Below the pieces are notes generated by a model. That model was not told the origin of the DNA, made no database searches, and saw only the letters and a list, made by a program, of their open reading frames with translations. From the NCBI GenBank assembly GCA_017501175.1, contig JAFVXK010000038.1, positions 1 through 18,632 on the forward strand: 18,632 nt of DNA, in the 5' to 3' direction. The DNA is from Clostridia bacterium (GTDB taxonomy: Bacteria; Bacillota_A; Clostridia; Oscillospirales; CAG-272). Position numbers and translations under genes: made by a program. Shown here one piece after another: positions 6,082-12,662 of the stretch (its first letter is position 1; each line of letters opens with the position of its first letter).

Positions 6082-6816
6082 TTATTGACCTGCTTCGCTG
6101 TCGCTTGAGGGTGAGCAGGAAATCTTGATATAAGGCGCGTCGGCAACGAATGAAAGCGAAGCGCCTCGTCCGAGATCCTCGTTATTACCGTTATACCAGA
6201 CGTAAGCGTCGTCGGCTTCTGCCATCGTGGCTGAAAGCTCACTGCCGAGAGGGACAATGACCTTTGTTTTGCCGTTCACGGTTGCGCCGCTGCCAAGAGC
6301 GACAAGCGATAGGGATTTTGAAAGGTCGTACGTGCCTGTGTGCTTGAAGGCTTTTTGCGCGTTCTTGCCCAAAGCAAGCATAGAGAGCATAAGCTCTGTG
6401 AGCTTGTCGTCGTTACGCCCCTGAGCTCTGAGCGCGTATTCGAGGGTGGAGTATGTCTTAGCCGCACCGCTCGCCTCGCCGTCCTTGTAAGCCTGCAAGG
6501 TTAGCTCGTCGCCCATATTTTTATATTTAAGCTTCGTGTATTTGAAGGCGATACAGCCCTCGGGAGAAGATATGCTCGGAACGGGAGAGAGCGTCGTTAC
6601 CTCGCCTGTTACGTTGTTCGTTACCTTAAGCTTGACGCCGTCGTAGCTGTCAAATGCAGAATAGTCTACGGCAAACCAAAGGTGTATCGAGCTTGCAAAT
6701 TCGAGATTGGCGTATGATATTTTGAGCTCGGGAGCTTCCTCTGCCGCGGGGGCAATCGCTAGCCCGAGAGAAAACAGCATAGCAAAAATGAGAACCAAAG
6801 ATAGTGTTTTTTTCAT
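6082..6816 (-). CDS. Small secreted protein of unknown function
   Basis: The 244-residue product begins with a clear Sec signal peptide (MKKT, hydrophobic core to about residue 21, likely cleavage near AIA or APA at 20-25). Residues 30-115 look like a beta-rich domain (LKISYANLEF, IHLWFAVDYS). Residues 121-157 look like a helical segment (LEYALR, LTELMLSMLALGKNAQKAF). The C-terminal part, 165-235, looks like a second beta domain. From memory, the strand-then-helix layout recalls an unnamed module found in large secreted proteins of gut clostridia; I cannot give it a name. No sortase motif or lipobox is seen, so it is probably released or loosely wall-bound. It has its own promoter and an AAAGGA ribosome site. 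Confidence 0.75.
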   Translation of the reverse strand: MKKTLSLVLIFAMLFSLGLAIAPAAEEAPELKISYANLEFASSIHLWFAVDYSAFDSYDGVKLKVTNNVTGEVTTLSPVPSISSPEGCIAFKYTKLKYKNMGDELTLQAYKDGEASGAAKTYSTLEYALRAQGRNDDKLTELMLSMLALGKNAQKAFKHTGTYDLSKSLSLVALGSGATVNGKTKVIVPLGSELSATMAEADDAYVWYNGNNEDLGRGASLSFVADAPYIKISCSPSSDSEAGQ

Positions 6817-6850
6817 TTTATTTCCTTTTTGCGTTTGGTTTTACGATATT

Positions 6851-6879
6851 ATTTTAATACTTTGCGCGTCGGCTGTCAA
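6851..6879 (-). promoter_or_regulatory. Sigma-A promoter of the secreted-protein gene
   Basis: On the minus strand TTGACA (6874-6879) and TAAAAT (6851-6856) are 17 bp apart, 35 bp before the start codon. No terminator hairpin is evident between the end of metH and this promoter, so some metH transcripts may continue into the secreted gene. Confidence 0.75.
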
Positions 6880-6920
6880 GAGTGCTTTTTTAAATTATTT
6901 ATGAAGAGCAAAAAACCGAC

Positions 6921-9320
6921 TTAAAGTGACGCCTTGACCTCTTCGGCAAAGCGGACGGTTTCCATAGCGTCCTTTGCGTATTTGTCTGCGCCGATAGCGT
7001 CGGCGTATTCCTGCGTTAAGACCGCGCCGCCGACGACGGTTTTCACCTCGGGAAGCTCGCGGTGTAAAAGCTTTACGGTTTCTTCCATCGCGGGTACGGT
7101 TGTGGTCATAAGTGCGCTCAGTCCTACGATAGCGGCATTTTTTTCGCGTGCGACCTCTACTATTTTTTCTGCGGGAACGTCGCGTCCGAGGTCGGTGACC
7201 GAAAATCCGTAGTTTTCGAGAAGAAGCTTCACTATATTTTTGCCGATGTCGTGTATATCGCCCTTGACGGTTGCTATAACTATGGGGCACCTCAAGTCGC
7301 TCTCGCCCTTTGGAAGAGCCGATTTTATTACCTCGAAGGCAGAGCCTGCCGCCTCTGCGCTCATAAGAAGCGAGGGAAGGTAAACCGTCTTTTTCTCGAA
7401 GCCCTCGCCAACCTTGTTAAGCGCTGGAATTATATCGCCTGAAACGACGTCAAGCGCGGGGGTGGATTTTATCAGCTCCGCCGTCAGCCTTGACGCCTCG
7501 TCTGCAAGTCCTCTGACTATCGCGCGCTCAAGCTCCGAGCGGTATTCGTCGGGTGCTTTTTCGCTCTTCTCGGCTGGGGCGAGCTCGGTTTTCGGAAGGC
7601 TCTCGGCAAATGCGAGATAATTCCGACAGCTCTCGTCAAGACCGAAGAGCGCGGTACAGGCGTAGTAGGTTTTCATCATCTCTATAGAGTGCGGGTTCAT
7701 AATTGCCGCCGAAAGACCGTTTGAGAGGGCGAGCGCAAAGAAATTCGCGTTTACGGCGTCGCGCTCGGGAAGCCCAAAGGACACGTTGGAGATGCCGAGA
7801 GAGGTGTGACAGCCGAGCTCCTCTCGTATCATTCTGACAGCGCGGAGAGTTTCCTTCGCGGCGGTTTTGTCTGCGCTTATCGTGAGGGCAAGAGGGTCGA
7901 AAATTATATCCTTCTTATCGATGCCGTATTCCTCGGCAAATGCGAGAATTTTTCTTGCAATAGCGACGCGCTCCTCGGCGGTTTTCGGAATTCCGTCCTC
8001 GTCAAGCGTGAGAGCAACGACGACACCGCCGTATTTTTTTGCGAGAGGAAGCACCTCGCGTAAGCTCTCTTCCTTGCCGTTTACCGAGTTTATCATAGGC
8101 TTGCCGTTGTATATTCGCAGAGCCGACTGCATAGCCTCGATATTCGAGGTGTCAATTTGCAAAGGAAGGTCAATTATTGCCTGAAGCTCGCGCACGGCAG
8201 AGGTGAGCATTTTCACCTCGTCGATTTCGGGAAGTCCGACGTTGACGTCGAGCAGGTGAACTCCGCGCTCTTCCTCGGCAACCCCTTCCTTCAAAATATA
8301 GTCCATATCACCCGCGCGAAGCGCCTCCTTGAAGCGCTTTTTGCCTGTCGGGTTTATGCGTTCGCCGATGAGAACGGGAGCTTCGCCAAAGACGACGGCG
8401 TGGGTGTAAGAGGAAACGACGGTGCGGTCCTTTTTTAACACGGGTAGGGGGGTAATGCTCGGAATTTTAGCCGAAAGAGCCGAAATATATTCGGGTGTCG
8501 TGCCGCAACAGCCGCCAAGCGCCCTTGCGCCAAGCGCGGCAAGCGAAGCCACCTCGGCGGCAAACTCATCGGCAGCGACGTCGTAAACGGTTTTGCCGTC
8601 AACCGAGCGCGGCAGCCCCGCGTTGGGCTTCAAAATAACGGGAAGCGATGAGTATTTAAGATATTCCTTTACCACGGGAGCGAGGGCTCTCGGTCCGAGC
8701 GAGCAGTTGACGCCGATAGCGTCAGCGCCCATTCCCTCAAGCATCGCTATCATAGCAAGGGGCGACGCGCCCGTCATAAGCTTACCGTCCTCGCCGTATG
8801 CATTGGACACGAAGACGGGAAGGTCGGAGCTTTCCTTCGCGGCAAGAAGCGCCGCTTTGGTTTCGTAGCTGTCGTTCATCGTTTCAATAAAGATGAGGTC
8901 GCAGCCGTATTTTGCGCCAAGACGCGCGGTTTTTGAGAAAATTTCGACAGCCTCATCAAAGGAAAGGTCGCCGTAGGGGGCGAGCATTCTGCCCGTCGGC
9001 CCGACGTCGAGGGCTATCCATTTTTTCTGTGCACACGAGCTTTCGTTACGAGCCTTTTTGGCGTTTTCGACTGCCGCCGCTATAATATTTTCAAGCTCGC
9101 AGTCGGAGTATTTCAGTGAATTCGCGCCGAAGGTGTTCGTGCTGACGACGTTACTGCCTGCGTCAAAATAGGCGCGGTGTATCGCGGTTATCTCTTCGGG
9201 GTGGGTGATATTCCATTTTTCAGGAAGCTCGCCTGGCAAAAGTCCCCTCGCCTGTAAAAGCGTACCCATTCCGCCGTCGAGCACGAGGATATTATCTTTG
9301 AGAAAGTCGGTAATTTTCAT
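6921..9320 (-). CDS. metH: Cobalamin-dependent methionine synthase, lacking the reactivation domain
   Basis: The enzyme moves a methyl group from 5-methyl-tetrahydrofolate through cob(I)alamin to homocysteine, making methionine in the cytosol. Domains in order: homocysteine-binding barrel at about 1-290, with zinc ligands Cys206 (VNCS) and Cys271-Cys272 (GGCCGT); pterin-binding barrel at about 310-570 (LIGERINPTGKK, LDVNVG, NSVNGKE); cobalamin cap at about 590-670; and cobalamin-binding Rossmann domain at about 675-799. The last has the axial ligand His690 in DIHDIG and the downstream GGA loop at 764-766. At 799 residues it lacks the C-terminal AdoMet-binding activation domain of the roughly 1,230-residue E. 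coli enzyme; the upstream gene supplies that. It overlaps that gene by 4 bp (ATGA) and has its own AAGGA site. Confidence 0.95.
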   Translation of the reverse strand: MKITDFLKDNILVLDGGMGTLLQARGLLPGELPEKWNITHPEEITAIHRAYFDAGSNVVSTNTFGANSLKYSDCELENIIAAAVENAKKARNESSCAQKKWIALDVGPTGRMLAPYGDLSFDEAVEIFSKTARLGAKYGCDLIFIETMNDSYETKAALLAAKESSDLPVFVSNAYGEDGKLMTGASPLAMIAMLEGMGADAIGVNCSLGPRALAPVVKEYLKYSSLPVILKPNAGLPRSVDGKTVYDVAADEFAAEVASLAALGARALGGCCGTTPEYISALSAKIPSITPLPVLKKDRTVVSSYTHAVVFGEAPVLIGERINPTGKKRFKEALRAGDMDYILKEGVAEEERGVHLLDVNVGLPEIDEVKMLTSAVRELQAIIDLPLQIDTSNIEAMQSALRIYNGKPMINSVNGKEESLREVLPLAKKYGGVVVALTLDEDGIPKTAEERVAIARKILAFAEEYGIDKKDIIFDPLALTISADKTAAKETLRAVRMIREELGCHTSLGISNVSFGLPERDAVNANFFALALSNGLSAAIMNPHSIEMMKTYYACTALFGLDESCRNYLAFAESLPKTELAPAEKSEKAPDEYRSELERAIVRGLADEASRLTAELIKSTPALDVVSGDIIPALNKVGEGFEKKTVYLPSLLMSAEAAGSAFEVIKSALPKGESDLRCPIVIATVKGDIHDIGKNIVKLLLENYGFSVTDLGRDVPAEKIVEVAREKNAAIVGLSALMTTTVPAMEETVKLLHRELPEVKTVVGGAVLTQEYADAIGADKYAKDAMETVRFAEEVKASL

Positions 9321-9928
9321 TTTTTGTCCTTCTTAATTCCGATTATTGCGGTTACAGATTTTGTCGGTGACATCAAAAGACTGCCGTTAAGCGTAAGTCC
9401 TATATTGCGCTCGCAGTCAAGAGCCTTGAAAATTTCACTTTGAAATTCAAGCGGTAAGTCCCCGTATCCCGCGCTGAAGCGGGCTGTATGTGCCATACCG
9501 TGCTTTGTTTTCTCGCGTTCTTGCTCCTCGGAGAAGAGGTCGAGCAGGGCCTCTATGCGCTCCGCGCCGAGTCCTTGAAGAATAAGGGACTTCGTCTGTG
9601 ACAGTCTTGAATATTTTGATATAAGTCGGTCTATTCCTATACCGAGCGTTGCGGCAACAACTATAACCGACGAGCACCCCGAAAGATGCTCGGCAAGTTT
9701 CGCAGACTTAACCCGCCCGAACCCAAAATCAAGGAAATTCTCAACACGGGTTAGGGGAAATTCTCCGTAGCAGAGCCGAAAGGCAAGTATATTCTCGCAC
9801 TCGGCTATACATTCGTCAAGCATAGCCTCGATGTCGGGAGAGCTGCCGCGCATGCCCGCATAACGCAGAGCCTCAACCCTGTTGAGCGGTGGCGCAGAAT
9901 AGCTTTTTGTGTAAACTATACTTGTCAT
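9317..9928 (-). CDS. Methionine synthase activation-domain protein (stand-alone)
   Basis: When cob(I)alamin is oxidised to cob(II)alamin, methionine synthase must be reductively remethylated using S-adenosylmethionine, a job done by the C-terminal domain in long MetH proteins. This 203-residue protein matches the separate short form seen in Thermotoga and many Clostridia. Signatures are VAATLGIGIDRLI at 91-103, the RFSAGYGD loop at 150-157, which corresponds to the AdoMet-binding R-x-P-G-Y region, and the MSPTKSVTAIIGI tail at 186-198. It lies between metF and metH with 4-bp overlaps on both sides, so translation of the three is coupled. Its own ribosome site is weak, which fits coupling. The electron donor is not encoded here. 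Confidence 0.9.
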   Translation of the reverse strand: MTSIVYTKSYSAPPLNRVEALRYAGMRGSSPDIEAMLDECIAECENILAFRLCYGEFPLTRVENFLDFGFGRVKSAKLAEHLSGCSSVIVVAATLGIGIDRLISKYSRLSQTKSLILQGLGAERIEALLDLFSEEQEREKTKHGMAHTARFSAGYGDLPLEFQSEIFKALDCERNIGLTLNGSLLMSPTKSVTAIIGIKKDKK

Positions 9929-10800
9929 TTTAGTATATCCGAAAGGTTGTCGAGTATTTTCTTTGCCACGTCGGGCTTGTTCATTGAATAAACGTGCACG
10001 TTCTTTATTCCGTTGGCAAAGAGGTCTATTATCTGGTCTGTTGCGTATGCAATTCCCGCCTGCTTCATAGCGTCGGGATTACCGCCGAATTTATCAACGA
10101 GGCTTGTAAATCTTCTCGGCATAAACGAGCCCGAGAGCTTTATTGCCTTTTCTATCTGATTTGCGTTGGTTATGGGCATTATTCCGGGAATTACGGGTAC
10201 GGTTATGCCCGCCTCGCGTATCTTGTACAGGAAATTATAAAGAAGGTTGTTGTCGAAGAACATCTGCGTCGTAAGGAAGGAGCAGCCTGCGTCAACCTTT
10301 TCCTTCAGATAGCGAATGTCGTCCGCTTGATTTTTGCTTTCGGGGTGTACCTCGGGATAGCAAGCTCCGCCGATGCAAAAGTCCTCGCCGCACGAAGAAA
10401 GCTCACGCACGAGGTCTATGGCGTGTCTGTATGCCCAGCCGCTTCTGTCGCTCGTCATAAGCTCGGGCGTAAGGTCACCGCGAAGCGCCATAACGTTCTC
10501 TATTCCCGCCGCCTTTATTTCGGCGATTTTTTTGGCAACGGTTTCCCTGGTAGAGGAAACGCAGGTCAGGTGAGCGAGGGTGGGTACGGAATATCGCTCC
10601 TTTATATTCTTGGCGATGTCAAGCGTGTAACGGCTTGTGCCGCCTCCCGCGCCGTAGGTAACGCTCATAAAGGCGGGGCGTAGGGCGGCTATTTTTTCGG
10701 TAGCCTCCTTTACACTGTCAAAGGCGGTGTCGGTTTTTGGCGGGAAGACCTCAAACGAAAGAGATAGCCCGTCTTTTTTAAAGATTTCGGTTAATTTCAT
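9925..10800 (-). CDS. metF: Methylenetetrahydrofolate reductase
   Basis: MetF reduces 5,10-methylene-THF to 5-methyl-THF with a flavin, making the methyl donor for MetH. The 291-residue product has the usual bacterial length. It shows FEVFPPK with the catalytic glutamate Glu17, VTYGAGGG at 47-54, HLTCV at 77-81, ALRGD with Asp109, GGACYPEVHPE at 144-154, FLTTQMFFD with Gln179, and PGIMPI at 205-210. It is the first gene of the metF - activation - metH operon, with a GAGGG ribosome site. Partner proteins such as the MetV-type zinc protein of acetogens are absent from the window, so the electron donor remains open. Confidence 0.95.
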   Translation of the reverse strand: MKLTEIFKKDGLSLSFEVFPPKTDTAFDSVKEATEKIAALRPAFMSVTYGAGGGTSRYTLDIAKNIKERYSVPTLAHLTCVSSTRETVAKKIAEIKAAGIENVMALRGDLTPELMTSDRSGWAYRHAIDLVRELSSCGEDFCIGGACYPEVHPESKNQADDIRYLKEKVDAGCSFLTTQMFFDNNLLYNFLYKIREAGITVPVIPGIMPITNANQIEKAIKLSGSFMPRRFTSLVDKFGGNPDAMKQAGIAYATDQIIDLFANGIKNVHVYSMNKPDVAKKILDNLSDILK

Positions 10801-10914
10801 ATTATCCCTCGCAGAAAAAATTATTTTCTATAAGAATTACTTAATCACAGTAGCGCGGCGAAATCGATTTCTGAAGGATAGAGTCTTTCGAACCGCACCA
10901 CCAAAGCGACTTGT
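10801..10914 (-). promoter_or_regulatory. Structured 5' leader of the metF operon (unassigned)
   Basis: The predicted mRNA leader is about 113 nt. Bases 10893-10903 can pair with 10848-10858 (11 bp, including four G-U pairs). This stacks on a CGAAA/UUUCG helix (10886-10890 with 10859-10863) across a 2-nt bulge, giving a long bulged hairpin with a 22-nt apical loop. A short AT-rich hairpin (AGAAAA/TTTTCT) lies next to the ribosome site. I find no SAM-I, cobalamin, THF or T-box consensus. It could be a control RNA or simply a stable leader. Confidence 0.4.
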
Positions 10915-10920
10915 GAGGTT

Positions 10921-10949
10921 ATTATATCACAATTGTTTTCCAAGTTCAA
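10921..10949 (-). promoter_or_regulatory. Sigma-A promoter of the metF operon
   Basis: On the minus strand TTGAAC (10944-10949) and TATAAT (10921-10926) are exactly 17 bp apart, with TSS expected near 10914. Confidence 0.82.
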
Positions 10950-10961
10950 TACATAGAAAGA

Positions 10962-10985
10962 AAAAAGCCGTTTTCACGGCTTTTT
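10962..10985. terminator. Bidirectional terminator
   Basis: AAAAAGCCGT and ACGGCTTTTT form a 10-bp perfect stem with a TTTC loop (10962-10971 with 10976-10985). It has A and T tracts on both sides. On the minus strand it insulates the metF promoter from the upstream membrane-protein gene. Confidence 0.85.
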
Positions 10986-11187
10986 GTAAGGATATATTTA
11001 TAAAACCGAATTTCAATGACAAGCGGCTTTTATTGCCCGGAAAGGTGAGTGGGGGATGAAAAACAACGGTTGCACGTCGGTTGTTTGCGTTATTTATTTT
11101 TGTTTGCGAGTATGAACATATTTACAAGATCCCAAAGTCCTTTGAAAACTATAAATATAATGAGAAGCACGAATGCGATAGGCATTC
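10986..11187. other. Region downstream of the membrane gene's normal stop
   Basis: No separate gene is supported here. On the minus strand, 11090-11248 is open in the -1 frame relative to the membrane-protein gene and encodes a hydrophobic stretch (see the findings). Bases 11060-11092 contain a weak hairpin (AACAAC/GTTGTT) followed by a T run on the minus strand, and a CGGTTG direct repeat. Bases 10986-11058 show nothing I recognise. Confidence 0.4.
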
Positions 11188-12255
11188 TTATTCCAATGAG
11201 ACGAAAGCAGCGAAATATGCATAAAAGGTTATGTATCTTCTTGAGGATTTTTTTGTTTTTTCTTGGTTCTTTCCCACCTTGAAGGATGCAATTTCCGATT
11301 CGCAAAGTGGCGGAAGTCCCATAGACGCCAATTTAGAGATAAGAGATTCCTTTTTTAGGTTTAAATTTCGTTTGTAATTAAAATGCCGAATTGTTTTTAG
11401 TAAAAGTATATCGGTAATCATCGTAAGCGTTGCTAGTGAAAACAGAATTATGGGAAAAACAAGCGAATCCGATGTAAAGCTTACTATCGCCGATATAATT
11501 GATAATACTATGGCACCGATGAAAAAGGGAAGCACTAGCTTTTCGCCTCTTTTTTCCACGTTTATGGATTCGTCGGGGAAAGCACCTCCGCTTTTGAATT
11601 TACCTGCACCGTACGCAGTATGAATATATTCTTTGCCTTTGTAGGTATAATTCATTTTATATTTTGGAAATACATAGCTTGAGCCTAATGTGAGCTCATT
11701 GTACCCTGAGGCCGAAAAATTACGGGTATAACCTAGGGATATTTCGCAATCTTCCTTTGCGCTATCTATCATTGAGACTTCTGCAAGCTTTTGAGCTGCT
11801 GGTGTAGGGTCTAACGGTTCTTCGCAATCAAAGTCAGCATCGTCGTATTCAAACACGTTGGATTTCTTTGCGGTTCTGACAGCGGTTGCAATAAAAGGTG
11901 ATTCGTTGGCATCGGGTGAATTGCAGTTTTCCGAAAAGCCGTAGGTCTCCTTGTCGTAATTTCCATTTCTTAAATGCCAGTCGGTTACAGTCTTGGTGCT
12001 TTCAACGTTTCTGCCGCGAGAGTTATCCCAGCGCGTTTCCTTTACTGTTCTTGTAGTTCCTATCTCTGCCGACCACGTAAGATGCGTTATTCCTTTCAAC
12101 GCGTAGACTTGCTTCTGCTCAAGTTGTGGATTGGAAAAGGAGCTTTCGATTATGTCTGCGGGTGTTCTTACGTCTGTGGCTAAATCAACTAACGCAGCAC
12201 GTTGATATTCTTTTTCATCAAACTCCGGTGTAACGATTCTAAATTTCTTTTCCAT
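11188..12255 (-). CDS. Membrane protein of unknown function, partner of the divergent XRE regulator
   Basis: The 355-residue product has a long soluble N-terminal region (about 1-238) and two membrane segments at about 240-260 and 265-287, then a basic cytosolic tail. The soluble part holds WSAEIGTTRT at 61-70, a WDNSRGRNVES...TVTDWHLRNG stretch at 76-98, and PKYKMNYTYKGKEY at 197-210 followed by AYGAGKFKSGG. This pattern recalls, from memory, clostridial membrane proteins that carry an N-terminal zinc ribbon, but the ribbon is absent here. The ATG at 12255 has a GGGAG site; a longer in-frame start would run across the promoter. The gene is regulated from a consensus promoter overlapped by a palindrome. 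Its 3' end has a slippery heptamer, so the C-terminus may be 19 residues or an alternative 52-residue extension. Codon use is AT-richer than the neighbours. Function unknown. Confidence 0.72.
   Translation of the reverse strand: MEKKFRIVTPEFDEKEYQRAALVDLATDVRTPADIIESSFSNPQLEQKQVYALKGITHLTWSAEIGTTRTVKETRWDNSRGRNVESTKTVTDWHLRNGNYDKETYGFSENCNSPDANESPFIATAVRTAKKSNVFEYDDADFDCEEPLDPTPAAQKLAEVSMIDSAKEDCEISLGYTRNFSASGYNELTLGSSYVFPKYKMNYTYKGKEYIHTAYGAGKFKSGGAFPDESINVEKRGEKLVLPFFIGAIVLSIISAIVSFTSDSLVFPIILFSLATLTMITDILLLKTIRHFNYKRNLNLKKESLISKLASMGLPPLCESEIASFKVGKNQEKTKKSSRRYITFYAYFAAFVSLE
11248..11254 (-). other. Slippery heptamer A_AAA_AAA in the membrane-protein gene
   Basis: On the minus strand the run of seven A is phased exactly as X_XXY_YYZ in the zero frame: the last base of Thr334, then Lys335 and Lys336. 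A -1 shift gives 52 further codons to a TAA at 11090-11092, making 388 instead of 355 residues. The extension includes a hydrophobic segment (MPIAFVLLIIFIVF). A run of six A lies one base away at 11256-11261. Confidence 0.45.
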
Positions 12256-12275
12256 AGATGCTCTCCCTTTTTGCT

Positions 12276-12299
12276 TTTTGCACCTATTTAGGTGCAAAA
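12276..12299. promoter_or_regulatory. Operator 1 of the XRE module (24-bp palindrome)
   Basis: TTTTGCACCTA and its exact complement TAGGTGCAAAA are separated by 2 bp. The site starts immediately next to the -10 of the minus promoter and covers its transcription start, an ideal position for repression. Confidence 0.75.
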
Positions 12300-12301
12300 T
12301 T

Positions 12302-12330
12302 ATTATAGCATAGTCGTATAATGTTGTCAA
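12302..12330 (-). promoter_or_regulatory. Consensus sigma-A promoter of the membrane-protein gene
   Basis: On the minus strand TTGACA (12325-12330) and TATAAT (12302-12307) are 17 bp apart with TGC before the -10. Being perfect, it probably needs repression, which fits the flanking operators. Confidence 0.85.
12317..12322 (+). promoter_or_regulatory. -10 element of the XRE regulator gene
   Basis: TATAAT in plus orientation lies 45 bp before the regulator's ATG and overlaps the spacer of the opposing promoter. The -35 position (GCAAAA, in operator 1) is poor, so the promoter is probably weak. Confidence 0.5.
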
Positions 12331-12335
12331 GGGGT

Positions 12336-12355
12336 TTGCTCTTAAATAAGTGCAA
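12336..12355. promoter_or_regulatory. Operator 2 of the XRE module
   Basis: TTGCTCTTA and TAAGTGCAA form a 9-2-9 palindrome with one mismatched pair, the same layout as operator 1. The shared half-site is about TTGCACYTA. It lies upstream of the minus -35 and inside the leader of the regulator, touching its AAGGA ribosome site. Confidence 0.7.
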
Positions 12356-12367
12356 GGATTTAAAATT

Positions 12368-12604
12368 ATGAATGCGAATTTAGAAAAAAGAATAGGCAAT
12401 AGAATAAAGCTGCTGCGAGAAAAGCAAGGACTTACACAAGAATATGTTGCAACACAACTTCAACTTTCCGGTTGCGATATAACGAGAAGCGCCGTTGCAA
12501 AAATAGAAGTTGGACAGCGTCATCTCTACCCTGATGAAATCATTCTTATAAAAGAAATTCTCAAGGTGTCGTATGAGGATATTTTAGACGTTTTGGAGAA
12601 GTAA
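12368..12604 (+). CDS. XRE-family (Cro/CI-type HTH) transcriptional regulator
   Basis: The 78-residue product is little more than a helix-turn-helix domain. It runs IGNRIKLLREKQGLTQEYVATQL at 9-31, with GLTQE as the first HTH helix, then ITRSAVAKIEVGQRH as recognition helix (38-52) and YPDEIILIKEILKVSYEDIL as the closing helices. There is no sensor or cleavage domain. I chose the ATG at 12368 because AAGGA lies 9 nt upstream; the GTG at 12350 would overlap that site. It diverges from the membrane-protein gene, and two palindromes with matching half-sites lie between them, so it very likely represses both itself and its neighbour. A small-molecule or partner signal is not evident. Confidence 0.88.
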   Translation: MNANLEKRIGNRIKLLREKQGLTQEYVATQLQLSGCDITRSAVAKIEVGQRHLYPDEIILIKEILKVSYEDILDVLEK

Positions 12605-12607
12605 AAG

Positions 12608-12642
12608 GAGGCCGCATTCCGTATGAAGTGCAGCCTCTTTTT
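12608..12642. terminator. Terminator shared by the XRE gene and the metal exporter
   Basis: GAGGC (12608-12612) pairs with GCCTC (12633-12637), continued after one mismatch by GCA/TGC and TTC/GAA, then a T5 run on the plus strand. On the minus strand it lies about 20 bp after the exporter stop and is followed by CTTTTAC. Confidence 0.72.
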
Positions 12643-12662
12643 ATGTAAATATTTGTTTACGA

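Noticed and set aside
6895..7290. Arginine-rich open frame inside metH
   Set aside because: Repetitive basic composition is a by-product of metH codon use in another frame; metH is intact there.
10880..10903. Plus-strand sequence ending in CCACCA with a TTCGAA motif, resembling a tRNA 3' end
   Set aside because: No matching acceptor 5' strand, D arm or anticodon arm fits; the pairing is explained by the metF leader helix on the other strand.
10848..10914. GGTGGTGCGG in the metF leader resembling a T-box core (GGTGGNACCGCG)
   Set aside because: The ACCGCG half is missing and the leader, about 113 nt, lacks a specifier stem and an antiterminator/terminator pair.
11974..12183. Short plus-strand open frame inside the membrane-protein gene
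   Set aside because: No ribosome site, no recognisable features, lies wholly opposite a better-supported gene.
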